Below are positions 18,070 to 27,018 of a DNA stretch of 64,000 nt, piece after piece. Each line of letters begins with the position of its first letter. Position 1 is the stretch's first letter. The position numbers and the translations under genes are program-made. Source of the DNA: Rhodospira trueperi. GTDB lineage: Bacteria > Pseudomonadota > Alphaproteobacteria > Rhodospirillales > Rhodospirillaceae. The notes below the pieces were generated by a model, which did no database searches, had not been told where the DNA came from, and saw only the letters and a list, made by a program, of their open reading frames with translations. Location: positions 203,410 to 267,409 of the forward strand of contig NZ_FNAP01000006.1 of assembly GCF_900101965.1 (NCBI RefSeq), written 5' to 3'.

Positions 18070-18735
18070 CTACCGTGCCGGCCGGCCCATGACGTCGCGC
18101 ATGCTCATGGGAGGCGCGGGCAGGTCGAACGTGCCGGCGGGGGGCGCCTGGGCCGACAGGGCCGTGATCCGGAAATCGTCGCCCTTGCGCAGCACGCCCA
18201 GGCCGCGCTCCCGCAGGGCCACGGCGCGGGCATCCGCCGCTTGCCCCAAGGCGTTTGGAAACGCCATGAACGCGGCCGTCATTTCCAGAACCAGGGGATT
18301 GTCGCTCAGCACCACGCGATCGACATGAGACCCGCCGGCCGCATCGGTCCAGGCCAGTTCGTATTCGTCCCCGGCAATGCCCGCCAGCGTTTCGTGCGCG
18401 CCGGTGGCCCGTAGCGCGTCAACGGATTCGGCCCGATGGGGCTCCGACATGGGGCCGAAACCGAGTCCCACATGCGGCGTCACGCCCTTCAGCGACACCA
18501 CCATGGTCCGCCCGTCCATCCTGTTGACCGTGAACGGCTCGCCCTCCAGCACCAGGGTGTAGGACCCGGGGCGGGGCAGGTCGATCCGGGCGGTGTCCGC
18601 GTCCTGCCAGACGATGGTCATGGACCGCACACCGTTCGGTGTGGACGTTTGCAGGGTTGCGGTCCCGGCGGCCAGCGCGGCCGGGGCGGCCACCAGGGCC
18701 AGCAGGAACACCAGAGGCATAAGCCGCGTGGACAT
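18070..18735 (-). CDS. Secreted protein of unknown function, paralogue 3 of 3
   Basis: The start at 18735 (MSTRLMPLVFLLALVAAPAALA) gives a standard signal peptide; upstream extension of the frame adds a low-complexity, non-hydrophobic leader and is rejected. Mature part: ATLQTSTP, MTIVWQDADTARIDLPRPG, VDRVVLSDNPLVLEM and the ending FDLPAPPMSMRDVM. The WQDADTxRIDLP and final PAPPMSM blocks are the best markers of the family. It is first in transcription order and faces a 314-base divergent promoter region shared with argD. Confidence 0.8.
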   Translation of the reverse strand: MSTRLMPLVFLLALVAAPAALAAGTATLQTSTPNGVRSMTIVWQDADTARIDLPRPGSYTLVLEGEPFTVNRMDGRTMVVSLKGVTPHVGLGFGPMSEPHRAESVDALRATGAHETLAGIAGDEYELAWTDAAGGSHVDRVVLSDNPLVLEMTAAFMAFPNALGQAADARAVALRERGLGVLRKGDDFRITALSAQAPPAGTFDLPAPPMSMRDVMGRPAR

Positions 18736-19049
18736 GACGATCAGGCCTTTCGCGCGGAAGGAACCAAGGGTCACACAGTGAACCGACGGCGCCGATCCGG
18801 CAACCCGCCGGTGCCGGCCGCCGCCCCCCTGTCGCGCAACCGTCACCTTTGTTCGCATTGACAACGGCGCGCGCGCCCGCCATGATCCTCGCTTCCCTGG
18901 GCCGTGCGTGGGCAGCGTGCGGCCCGTTGGTTTTTCATCCGGGTGCCTCCGGCCGGGATGCTGGCGAGACGCCGCGCCCCCACGGGCGCGGCGCGGGCAG
19001 CCCGTTCCGGATCGGCGGCGGTCCGGCTCCGACAGGTGGATCAGGCCCG
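18736..19049. promoter_or_regulatory. Divergent intergenic region, secreted paralogues / argD
   Basis: These 314 bases hold no supported gene. They should hold the promoters of both divergent units. No operator, riboswitch or repeat was recognised. The DNA is GC-rich with CG-rich short repeats but no long inverted repeat. Confidence 0.3.
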
Positions 19050-20225
19050 ATGACCACCCCCGCCCTGATGGGCACCTACGCCCGCACGGACATTGCCTTC
19101 GATCACGGCGAGGGCGCTTGGCTGACGTCCACCGACGGCCGCCGGTTCCTCGACTTCGGCGCCGGCATCGCGGTGAACGCCCTCGGCCACGCGCACCCGC
19201 GTCTGGTCTCCGTGCTGCGCGAGCAGGCCGGCAAGCTCTGGCACACCTCCAATCTGTACCGCGTTCCCGGTCAGGAGCGGGTGGCCGAGCGGCTGGTCGC
19301 CCACAGCTTCGCCGACGCTGTGTTCTTCTGCTCGACCGGGCTGGAGGCCAACGAGGCCGCGCTGAAGCTGGCGCGCAAGGTGGCTCACGAAGAGGGCCAG
19401 GGCGACAGGGTCCGCTTCATCGTCACCGACGGCGCCTTCCACGGGCGCTCGTTCGCCACCATGGCGGCCACCGGCAATCCCAAGCACATGGCGGGATACG
19501 GCCCGATGATGGACGGCTTCGACCGGGTGCCCTTCGGCGACCTGGACGCGACCCGCGCCGCCGTCACCGACCAGACCTGCGCCGTGATGATCGAGCCGGT
19601 CCAGGGCGAGGGTGGCATCCGCACGGCGCCCCAGGGCTATCTCGCCGGGCTGCGCGCGTTGTGCGACGAACACGGTCTGCTGCTGATCCTGGACGAGGTT
19701 CAGACCGGTATCGGCCGCACCGGCAGCCTGTTCGCCCATGAGCAGGCGGGCATCTCGCCCGACATCGTGACCGTGGCCAAGGGACTGGGCGGCGGCTTTC
19801 CGGTCGGCGCGCTGCTGACGACCGCGCGATGGGCCGGCGCCTTCACCCCGGGCAGCCACGGCACCACGTTCGGCGGCAACCCGCTGGCCATGGCCGTCGC
19901 CGAGGCGGTGCTGGACGAGGTGCTGGCGCCCGGGTTCCTGGAACGGGTCGACCGCGTCGGCGCCGAACTGGGCGAGGCGCTGCGGCGGGTGGCCGCCGAT
20001 GCGCCGGGCGTGATCGCCGAGGTTCGCGGATGCGGGCTGATGTGGGGCCTTGTCTGTCGGGTTCCCAACGGCGATCTCATCGCCGCCTGCCGCGACCAGG
20101 GGTTGCTTCTGGTTCCGGCCTCCGACAACGTGGCGCGGCTGCTGCCGCCGCTCATCATTGACACCCCCGAGGTGGACGCCGCCGGTGCGATGCTGCGGGC
20201 CGCCTGCGGAGAACTGACAGCGTGA
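19050..20225 (+). CDS. argD: Acetylornithine aminotransferase
   Basis: This 391-residue class-III PLP aminotransferase converts N-acetylglutamate semialdehyde to N-acetylornithine in arginine synthesis (and may serve lysine synthesis). Visible motifs are FCSTGLEANEAALKLAR (PLP phosphate), AFHGRSFATM, MIEPVQGEGGI, LILDEVQTGIGRTG (Asp binding the pyridine N) and the Schiff-base Lys in VAKGLGGGFP. The ATG at 19050 is chosen for the AGGTGGA upstream and family length; the frame is open further up but non-homologous. argF follows after 6 bases, and the pairing fixes the assignment among class-III enzymes. Confidence 0.93.
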   Translation: MTTPALMGTYARTDIAFDHGEGAWLTSTDGRRFLDFGAGIAVNALGHAHPRLVSVLREQAGKLWHTSNLYRVPGQERVAERLVAHSFADAVFFCSTGLEANEAALKLARKVAHEEGQGDRVRFIVTDGAFHGRSFATMAATGNPKHMAGYGPMMDGFDRVPFGDLDATRAAVTDQTCAVMIEPVQGEGGIRTAPQGYLAGLRALCDEHGLLLILDEVQTGIGRTGSLFAHEQAGISPDIVTVAKGLGGGFPVGALLTTARWAGAFTPGSHGTTFGGNPLAMAVAEAVLDEVLAPGFLERVDRVGAELGEALRRVAADAPGVIAEVRGCGLMWGLVCRVPNGDLIAACRDQGLLLVPASDNVARLLPPLIIDTPEVDAAGAMLRAACGELTA

Positions 20226-20231
20226 CGCGAC

Positions 20232-21200
20232 ATGACCATGACCAGCCTCAAGCCCGTGCCGGATGACCCCCGGATCGGGACACCGCCCCGCCATTTCCTC
20301 GACCTGGACGATCTGGACAGCGCCACCCTGGACCGCATTCTCGGCATGGCCCGCGCCATCAAGGCGGACGGCCCCCGATCGGCGGTGGGCGGCGACAGAC
20401 CGCTGGCCGGGAAGACCCTGGCCCTCATCTTCGAGAAGAACTCGACCCGCACGCGGGTGTCCTTCGAGGTGGCCATGCGCCAGCTCGGCGGCGACGTGAT
20501 CATGCTCGACGGCGAGAAGAGCCAGCTCGGACGCGGCGAGACGGTGGCCGACACCGCCCGCGTGCTGTCGCGCTATGTCGATGTCATCATGCTGCGCACC
20601 ACCTCCGCCGAAAAGCTGGGCGAGATGGCGCACCATGCCACGGTGCCGGTCATCAACGGCCTGACCGACAGGGCCCATCCCTGCCAGCTCATGGCCGATG
20701 TCATGACCTTGCGGGAATACAAGGGCGAGGACCTCGTCGGCCGCGTGGTGACGTGGTGCGGCGACGGCAACAACGTGGCCACCACCTGGGTCAAGGCGGC
20801 CGCCCGCTTTGGCTTCGAGTTGCGGCTGGCCTGCCCGGAGAGCCTGCGGGTGGACCGCGAGGTCATAGCCTGGGCGCGGGCCAACGGTGCCCGGCTGGTC
20901 GAGGGCGGTGATCCCGAAACACTGGTCGAGGGGGCGGACTGCGTCGTTACCGACACCTGGGTCTCGATGGGTGACAAAGACGCTGCCAACCGGCACAACC
21001 TGCTGCGGCCTTTTCAGGTCAACGACGCCCTGATGGCGCGCGCCAAGCCGGACGCCGTCTTCATGCACTGCCTGCCGGCGCATCGGGGCGAGGAGGTGAC
21101 AGCGGACGTTATCGACGGCCCGCGCTCCGCCGTCTGGGACGAGGCCGAGAACCGCCTGCACGCGCAGAAGGGCATCCTGGCGTGGTGTCTGGGCGCGTGA
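20232..21200 (+). CDS. argF: Ornithine carbamoyltransferase
   Basis: The 322-residue enzyme makes citrulline from ornithine and carbamoyl phosphate. The carbamoyl-phosphate motif is [11 protein letters not shown]; further contacts are HPCQLMAD and the ornithine/catalytic loop [12 protein letters not shown]. Its start lies 6 bases after the argD stop and hslO begins 19 bases after its own stop, forming argD-argF-hslO, an order I associate with Rhodospirillales. No arginine operator is apparent inside the spacers. Confidence 0.95.
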   Translation: MTMTSLKPVPDDPRIGTPPRHFLDLDDLDSATLDRILGMARAIKADGPRSAVGGDRPLAGKTLALIFEKNSTRTRVSFEVAMRQLGGDVIMLDGEKSQLGRGETVADTARVLSRYVDVIMLRTTSAEKLGEMAHHATVPVINGLTDRAHPCQLMADVMTLREYKGEDLVGRVVTWCGDGNNVATTWVKAAARFGFELRLACPESLRVDREVIAWARANGARLVEGGDPETLVEGADCVVTDTWVSMGDKDAANRHNLLRPFQVNDALMARAKPDAVFMHCLPAHRGEEVTADVIDGPRSAVWDEAENRLHAQKGILAWCLGA

Positions 21201-21219
21201 GTCCGTTCGGGACGGAGAC

Positions 21220-22152
21220 ATGACCGACCAACAGACCCCTTGGGACGACACCGCCTACGGCTTTCATCTGGCCGGCGGCCTGATGCGCGGCCGGCTGGTG
21301 CGGCTGGGCGCCGCGCTCGACGATCTGCTGGGCCGCCATGACTGGCCGCCGGTCGTCAACGCGCTGCTGGCCGAGACGGCGGTGCTGGCGGTCGCGCTGG
21401 CCCGGGGCCTGAAGTACGAGGGCGTCTTCACGCTACAGACCAGTGGCGACGGCCCCGTCTCCACCCTGATGGCCGACGTCACCAGTCCCGGGGACGTGCG
21501 CGCCGTGGCCCGGCTCGACCGGGAGCGCCTGGACGCCCTGCTGGCCGAGCACGGCGCCGCGGCGGTCGGCCTGCCGCTGTTGCTGGGGCGCGGCCATCTG
21601 GCCTTCACCGTGGACCAGGGGCCGGGAACGGAGCGCTATCAGGGGATCACCGAACTGACCGGGGACAGCCTGGCCCGCAGCGTCGAACACTACTTCCGCC
21701 AGTCGGAGCAGTTGCCGACCGTCGTTCTGTCCGCCGCGCGGCAGGACCCCGCGTTGGGGTGGCGGGCCGGGTGTGTTCTGGTGCAGCGTATGCCGCCGGA
21801 GGCCGGGGGCCGCGACGGGGCCGAGGCCGCCGACGCGTGGGAGACGGCCGGCGTTCTGCTGGACACGCTGGGGGCCGACGAACTCCTCGATTCGGCGCTG
21901 ACCCCGGAGCGCATCGTGCATCGCCTGTTTCACGGCGAATCCCTGGTTCCTGGCGAAACGTGGCCGTTGCGCTTCGGCTGCCGGTGTTCGCGCGAGAAGG
22001 TCATGGCCGCCCTGTCGCGCTTCTCCCGCGCCGAGATGGAGACCATGAAACAGGACGATGGCGTATTGACCGCATCTTGCCAATTCTGCGCCGCGCACTA
22101 TACCTTTGACGACGGTGACCTGGATGCTCTGGCCGGCGACGGGCCGGCATAG
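21220..22152 (+). CDS. hslO: Hsp33-family redox-regulated chaperone
   Basis: The 310-residue protein is a cytoplasmic holdase switched on by oxidation. The zinc redox switch is seen at the C-terminal end as RCSR...CQFCAAHY, that is CxC in GCRCSRE and CxxC in SCQFCAA. The N-terminal domain has the Hsp33 beta-sheet pattern (LQTSGDGPVSTLMADV). GGAG precedes the ATG at 21220. Co-location with arg genes is positional and does not imply a shared pathway. Confidence 0.92.
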   Translation: MTDQQTPWDDTAYGFHLAGGLMRGRLVRLGAALDDLLGRHDWPPVVNALLAETAVLAVALARGLKYEGVFTLQTSGDGPVSTLMADVTSPGDVRAVARLDRERLDALLAEHGAAAVGLPLLLGRGHLAFTVDQGPGTERYQGITELTGDSLARSVEHYFRQSEQLPTVVLSAARQDPALGWRAGCVLVQRMPPEAGGRDGAEAADAWETAGVLLDTLGADELLDSALTPERIVHRLFHGESLVPGETWPLRFGCRCSREKVMAALSRFSRAEMETMKQDDGVLTASCQFCAAHYTFDDGDLDALAGDGPA

Positions 22153-22197
22153 GGGCGGGGCCCGAGTCGAGACATCGGAAAGAGGGGCGGCTTCCCC

Positions 22198-22866
22198 ATG
22201 GCGCGTGACACGGCGGCAGGAACGCGAGCGCACGGTCCCTCGCGCCGGCACCTGTTGCGCGGTGCGGCGGGGGCCGGGGTGGGCGTGGCCCTGTCGCCCC
22301 TGCTTCTGGCCGGGTGCACCGAACCGCCGCGTCGCCCGATGTTCCCCACGCTTGGATTCTCGCACAAACAGCCGTTCCTGTTCCGCGCCCAGCGGGTCGA
22401 CGTGCGCTCGGAATACAGCCGGCCGAACCGGCTTCCCAATGTCGAGCACCTGATGCCGCTGGCCCCCGACCGCGCCGCCGGCCAGTGGGCGGAGGATCGC
22501 CTTCAGACCAACGGCGACGAGGGCGCCGTCGTCCGCTTCACCGTGCACGACGCCAGCGTGGTCGAGAAAAAGCTGACGGTGGAACGCGGCCTCTCCGGCC
22601 TGCTCAAGAACGAGCAGGCGGAAAGCCACTACGCCCAGTTGGGCGGCACGGTGGAGGTGGTGGACGCGCTGACCGGCATCGCGCTCGGTGCGGCCACCGC
22701 GCAGGTCTGGCAGAGCCGGACCCTTCCGGAAAGCGCCACGCTGAACGAACGCGAGGAGATGTGGTTCGCCCTCGTCGAAGCTCTGATCGGCGATTTCGAC
22801 CGCACCATGGAGGCTCGGATCGTCGAGCATCTGGGCTCCCACCTGGTGGGAGGGCCGGGAGTATGA
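22198..22866 (+). CDS. Tat-exported lipoprotein of unknown function
   Basis: The N-terminus has a twin-arginine motif (SRRHLL), a hydrophobic stretch and a lipobox (LLLAGC, Cys near residue 39), so a folded protein is probably exported by Tat and lipid-anchored. The mature 180 residues contain FSHKQPFLFRAQRVDVRSEY and end in an alpha-helical LVEALIGDFDRTMEARIVEHL. The pattern resembles lipoproteins conserved beside hslO in related bacteria, but no function is assigned. It lies 45 bases after hslO, with AGAGG before the ATG. Confidence 0.75.
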   Translation: MARDTAAGTRAHGPSRRHLLRGAAGAGVGVALSPLLLAGCTEPPRRPMFPTLGFSHKQPFLFRAQRVDVRSEYSRPNRLPNVEHLMPLAPDRAAGQWAEDRLQTNGDEGAVVRFTVHDASVVEKKLTVERGLSGLLKNEQAESHYAQLGGTVEVVDALTGIALGAATAQVWQSRTLPESATLNEREEMWFALVEALIGDFDRTMEARIVEHLGSHLVGGPGV

Positions 22867-22902
22867 GGCCGGCCCCACGGCGACCCGAGGCGGGACCGCT
22901 TC

Positions 22903-23715
22903 GTGCTTGATCGGCCGCTTTCGCCCGACTGGTCCGCCGTGGCTGCGGCGGCGTCACCCGCCATGGCCAGCCGCCTGTCCCTGTCGGTGCGGGTGCGCGA
23001 GGCGGGGCCGGACGGCCGCATGACCCTGCACGCTCTGGCGGACGTGTGCCAGGAGGCGGCGGCCGTCAACGCGGCCGGGTTTGGGCATGGCCTGACCGAG
23101 ACCATGGGGCGCGGTGCCGTTTGGGTGCTCAATCGGGCGCGGTTCGCGGTGCGGCGATCCCCCCGTCTCGGTGAGACCGTGACCGTGGAGACGTGGCCGG
23201 CCGGCCTGGACCGCCGGGGCGCGGTGCGTGTCTACCGCGTCGGTGTCGAGGGCGACGGCGTTGTCGCCGCCGTGGTCACGGTCTGGTCGCTGTTCGATCT
23301 GGGGGCGCGCCGACCGGTCACCGATCCGGCGACGGTGCTGCGCGGCCTGCCGGAGCCCGGACCCCGCCTGCTGCCGACTCCGGTCATGCCGCCGCCCGCG
23401 CCGGACGCGGGCCCGTCGTGCGCCGTCTACCCCGTGCATGCCTCACAGATTGATGTCTACGGGCACGTCAACCACACCCACCTGATCGCCTGGAGCCTGG
23501 GCGAGAACGGTGACGCGGTGTCGGCGCCCTTCTGTCCGCGCGAGGTTCTGATCGGATTTCGGGGGGAGTGCCGCCCCGGCGACCGCGTGGGGGTGCGGCG
23601 CCTGCTCGGAGCCGACGGGCTGGCGTGGTCCTCACTCGTCACCGAGGCCGACACGCGCGAGATCGTCCGCGCGGCGGCGTGGTATGGGGACGAACCGGCC
23701 ACCGCCGAGACCTGA
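22903..23715 (+). CDS. Acyl-ACP thioesterase-family protein (double hotdog)
   Basis: The 270-residue protein has two hotdog halves as in PF01643 thioesterases. The first half has RMTLHALADVCQEAA and VWVLNRARFAVRRSP; the second half has the marker HASQIDVYGHVNHTHLIAW, where the Asn/His pair matches the plant FatA/FatB catalytic region. It would release fatty acids from acyl carrier protein in the cytoplasm. The start is GTG 22903 with GAGGCGGG upstream; ATG 22963 is a fallback. The partner pathway is not evident. Confidence 0.8.
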   Translation: MLDRPLSPDWSAVAAAASPAMASRLSLSVRVREAGPDGRMTLHALADVCQEAAAVNAAGFGHGLTETMGRGAVWVLNRARFAVRRSPRLGETVTVETWPAGLDRRGAVRVYRVGVEGDGVVAAVVTVWSLFDLGARRPVTDPATVLRGLPEPGPRLLPTPVMPPPAPDAGPSCAVYPVHASQIDVYGHVNHTHLIAWSLGENGDAVSAPFCPREVLIGFRGECRPGDRVGVRRLLGADGLAWSSLVTEADTREIVRAAAWYGDEPATAET

Positions 23716-23803
23716 CGGGCGTCGCTTAATTCGCTTGCGTCATCGCCTAGGCACTCGCGATGATCGGCGGTTCGAGGGTCAAGGGGCGGGAGACGGGCCG
23801 GGT

Positions 23804-24583
23804 ATGAAGGGCGTTGTGGCCTTGAACGACCTGCGCGGTTCCGTTCGGGTCGCCCGCGCGCTGTCGCGTCGGGAGCGGTTGGCGCGGGAACGCCGTCACG
23901 CCTTCGGGCGGGCGGGCGAGGCGCTCGGCCCCCTGTGGCCGCTGCTGGTGTATCTGCCGCTGGTGGCCGGCGGCGCCCTGCCCCAGCACGACACCATCCC
24001 GCCGCTGGCGTATGCCGCCCTGGGCTACTGGACCTGGAGCCTTCTCGTCGATGCCGCGCTGGCACCGACGCGCGGCCTGACGGGATATCGCGCGCCCGCC
24101 GTGGGACCGGCAGCGGCCGTGCTGGCAGGACTGCTCGACGCGGGCCGGCGCGCTCTCAGCCGAACGGTGGTGCTGTGGCCGCTGGCCCTGATCGCGGCCG
24201 GCGGTGTCGAGGGGCCGGGCCTGCCGGCGGCGCTGGCGGTGCTGTCGGCGGCGCTGGTCTTGGCGCTGGGCGTGGGCGTGATCCTGGCCCTGTGGGCGGC
24301 GCCGTGGCCGGACGTGCCGGCGGCGGCCGCGACGGCGGCGCGGTTGACCCTGCTGCCGAGTCTGGCCTTGTTCCCGCTGCCGGACGGCGCCTGGGCCTGG
24401 GCGGCGACGGTGATCAATCCACTGGCGCTGTTTACGGAGGCCGCGCGGGCACTGGCCCTGACCGGAACCCTGCCCCATGGCGGCGCCGTGGCGGCGTGGA
24501 GCGTGATCGGCGTCGCCCTGCTGGCGCTCGGGCTGCGCGGGTTCGTCCGGCTGGCGCCGCGCCTGCGGGAGGGGCTCGCGTGA
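23804..24583 (+). CDS. ABC-2 type polysaccharide exporter permease (Wzm-like)
   Basis: This 259-residue membrane protein has an Arg-rich cytoplasmic N-terminus (RERLARERRHAFGRAGEALGPLWPLL) and six hydrophobic segments, the layout of ABC-2 permeases for O-antigen or capsule. Its stop overlaps the GTG of the ATPase gene by 4 bases, so the two form one transporter. ATG 23804 (MKGVVALNDLRG) is preferred over an upstream in-frame ATG that would give a low-complexity leader. The residues are unusually Ala/Leu-rich, so assignment rests on topology and partner. Confidence 0.75.
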   Translation: MKGVVALNDLRGSVRVARALSRRERLARERRHAFGRAGEALGPLWPLLVYLPLVAGGALPQHDTIPPLAYAALGYWTWSLLVDAALAPTRGLTGYRAPAVGPAAAVLAGLLDAGRRALSRTVVLWPLALIAAGGVEGPGLPAALAVLSAALVLALGVGVILALWAAPWPDVPAAAATAARLTLLPSLALFPLPDGAWAWAATVINPLALFTEAARALALTGTLPHGGAVAAWSVIGVALLALGLRGFVRLAPRLREGLA

Positions 24584-25839
24584 GCGCGCCCGTGCTGGTC
24601 CTGGAGGGCGTGACCAAGTCCTTTGCCGCCGGTTCGCGCGCGGATCGCCGCGCCTGGACCCGGCAGGTATGGCGGGCGTTGGCCGGACGCCGCCCGGTGC
24701 CCGCCCCCGATGGTGGCCCCGGCACGGTGACGGCGCTGGAGGACGTCTCCCTGACCGTGCGGCGCGGCGAGGCCGTGGGCGTCGTCGGCCTTAACGGCGC
24801 CGGCAAGACCACCCTGCTGCGCCTCGCCGCTGGGCAGATTGCGCCCGATGCCGGCCGGGTGGCGCGCGCGGGACGGCTGGCCACCATGATCGACCTGACC
24901 GCCGGCTTCTCGCCGACCTTGACCGGCCGCGAGACGATTCCGCTGGTGGGCGCGCTGATGGGGCTGACGCCGGCGGAGCAGGCGGCCGCGTTGCCGCATG
25001 TGGTCGCTTTCTGTGGTTTGGGCGATGCCCTGGACCGGCCGGTCGGCGGCTATTCCAGCGGCATGGCGCTGCGGTTGGGCTTCGCCATCGCCGTCCATGG
25101 CGATCCGGACGTTCTGTTGGTGGACGAGATGCTGTCGGTGGGCGACTTCCCGTTCCGGCAGGCGTGCCTAGCCCGCATGATGGCGCTGCGCGAGCGGGCG
25201 GCGGTGGTCCTGGTTTCGCACAATCTGCCGGAGGTGGCGCGGTTCTGCGGCCGCGTGGTGGTGCTGGACCGGGGCCGGGTGGCGTTCGACGGCGCCACGG
25301 AAGCCGGATTGGCGCTGTACCGCCGGTTGGCGGAGGGCGGCGCGGCGGCGCCGGAGGCGGGAGCCGAATGCGACGACGACGGCATTCCGGGTTTTCTCAA
25401 GCCGCTGTTCCGCGACGACGGGCGCATCGATGCCCTGGACATGGCGTGGCTGGACGGGGCCGGCGCGTCGGTCTCGGCGGTGCCGTTCGGGGCGCCGCTG
25501 ACCCTGCGGCTGCGGGCGCGGCTGTGGGCGCCGGCACGGGCGCTGAACATCGGCGTGCCGCTCTATGCGCCGGACGGCACGCGGGTGACCGGACTGGCCA
25601 GCGATCTGGCGCGGGCGCCGCTGGCGGCGGCGGCCGGCGAGACCGTGACGGCCACCCTGACGCTACCGGGGCCGCGCCTGAATCCCGGCCCGTGGCATGG
25701 CGTCGCCGTGGTGCACGACGGCCCCGGCACGCTGGCGCGCCAGCCGCTGCCGCCCCTGACCATCACCGGCGGCCCCAGCCGGCACTGGGGCCACTGGACC
25801 CCGGCGGCGGACTGGACCCTGCGCGTGGACAGGTCGTAA
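24580..25839 (+). CDS. Polysaccharide ABC exporter ATP-binding protein with C-terminal Wzt-type domain
   Basis: The 419-residue protein has Walker A VGLNGAGKTTLLRL, signature YSSGMALRLGFA and Walker B VLLVDEMLSVGD, the form typical of KpsT/Wzt/TagH exporters. After about residue 250 it continues into a beta-rich domain (TLRLRARLWAPARALNIGVPL) like the Wzt carbohydrate-binding domain, which selects terminally modified O-polysaccharide. GTG start at 24580 overlaps the permease stop. Near GRRPVPAPDGG an insertion of about 20 residues precedes the Walker A region. The glycan is unknown. Confidence 0.85.
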   Translation: MSAPVLVLEGVTKSFAAGSRADRRAWTRQVWRALAGRRPVPAPDGGPGTVTALEDVSLTVRRGEAVGVVGLNGAGKTTLLRLAAGQIAPDAGRVARAGRLATMIDLTAGFSPTLTGRETIPLVGALMGLTPAEQAAALPHVVAFCGLGDALDRPVGGYSSGMALRLGFAIAVHGDPDVLLVDEMLSVGDFPFRQACLARMMALRERAAVVLVSHNLPEVARFCGRVVVLDRGRVAFDGATEAGLALYRRLAEGGAAAPEAGAECDDDGIPGFLKPLFRDDGRIDALDMAWLDGAGASVSAVPFGAPLTLRLRARLWAPARALNIGVPLYAPDGTRVTGLASDLARAPLAAAAGETVTATLTLPGPRLNPGPWHGVAVVHDGPGTLARQPLPPLTITGGPSRHWGHWTPAADWTLRVDRS

Positions 25840-25845
25840 CCGAAC

Positions 25846-26610
25846 TCACCCCTCGCTTTCGGCCAGCGAGGGCAGGTCGATCAGGGCACCGTGATCCTGG
25901 CACTCCGGGCTGGCCAGCCGCACGAAAGCCTCGGCGTGCGCGTCGGGCAGCGGCAGCGTCTCCGGGTTCTCGCCCGGATAGGCCTCGCGGCGCATGTCGG
26001 TGCGGGTCCGCCCCGGGTTGATCAGGTTGACCTTGACGTTGGTCTTGAGCAACTCGGCGGCATAGACCCCGACCATCATCTCCAGCGCCGCCTTGGAGAT
26101 GGCATAGGCGCCCCAGTACGCCCGCGCCTCGTGGCCGACGCCGGAGGTGACGAAGATGGCGCGGCCGGCCTCCGACTGGCGCAGCAAGGGGTCCAGCGAG
26201 CGGATCAGGCGCCAGTTGGCGGTCAGGTTGATGTCCATGACCTGCTGGAACATCTCCGGCGGTGTGTGCCCGACCGGCCCCAGCCGGCCCAGGTAGCCGG
26301 CGTTGCCCACCAGCACATCGAGGCGGCCGAAGCGCTGGAACAGGGCGGCGCCCATCTGGTCGATCTTCTCGTAGTCGGTCAGGTCCTCCGGTACCAGCAT
26401 GAGCGGCTGGGCGCCGGCCGCCTGGACCTCGTCGTCCAGGTCTTCCAGCGCGGCCTGTGTGCGGGCCACGGCCACCACATGGGCGCCCTCGACCGCGAAC
26501 CGTTTGGCCACGGCGCGGCCGATGCCGCGCGAGGCGCCGGTGACCACGGCGATGCGGCCGGCCATGCGGCCCGGGGTGGGGGAAGCCGGAGCGGAGTCGG
26601 ACGGCGTCAT
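25846..26610 (-). CDS. SDR-family oxidoreductase
   Basis: This 254-residue Rossmann-fold enzyme has the NAD(P) motif TGASRGIG, NAG in VGNAGYLG, the catalytic Ser in FVTSGVG and YxxxK in YWGAYAISK. The C-terminal NPGRTRTDMR is typical of YciK-like short-chain dehydrogenases. The substrate is unknown. It converges on the ABC exporter gene with 6 bases between stops. Upstream of its start is a 408-base stretch mostly occupied by a repeat element. Confidence 0.85.
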   Translation of the reverse strand: MTPSDSAPASPTPGRMAGRIAVVTGASRGIGRAVAKRFAVEGAHVVAVARTQAALEDLDDEVQAAGAQPLMLVPEDLTDYEKIDQMGAALFQRFGRLDVLVGNAGYLGRLGPVGHTPPEMFQQVMDINLTANWRLIRSLDPLLRQSEAGRAIFVTSGVGHEARAYWGAYAISKAALEMMVGVYAAELLKTNVKVNLINPGRTRTDMRREAYPGENPETLPLPDAHAEAFVRLASPECQDHGALIDLPSLAESEG

Positions 26611-26787
26611 GGGACGGGGACCTCATTCTCAGGTGGTGACGAGGGCGGCTCACGCCGGAGTATCGGCGGGCCGACGACGGGCGCGCAAGGGTCGCGCGCG
26701 TCAGGCCGTCACCCTACCCCATCAACGGGTCTTGGAAATGATCGTTGTCGTCCGGGATCGGGCGATGTTCCGCCCGGAAGGGCCTAG

Positions 26788-27018
26788 CAGGTTGCGGCAA
26801 TATGATTGGATCCTCTCCAGCACCGCATGCGGATCGGGCCCGTCGTGCGCCTCCTCTCGAGGTCCCTCCGCCCCGTTTCGGGGCGTTCGGGATGACGTCT
26901 TTCTTTTATTTCAAACAATTGCGTCATCCCGAGCGCGCGAAGCGAGCCAAGGGATCTGGTGAGGTTGGGCACTTCGGCTACAGGGTATCCATTCGGAGAC
27001 CGGTTTTTCCGCAACCTG
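26788..27018. repeat. Inverted-repeat element with CAGGTTGCGG ends (family C)
   Basis: Ends are perfect 10-bp inverted repeats (CAGGTTGCGG 26788-26797; CCGCAACCTG 27009-27018). Inside, TCGGGATGACG (26887-26897) pairs with CGTCATCCCGA (26922-26932) around an AT-rich loop, and GCGAAGCGAGCCAAGGGAT resembles the common CGTCATCCCGAGCGAAGCGAGGGAT repeat. It has no reading frame of its own and abuts the stop codon of the BKACE gene. No clear target duplication. Confidence 0.7.
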
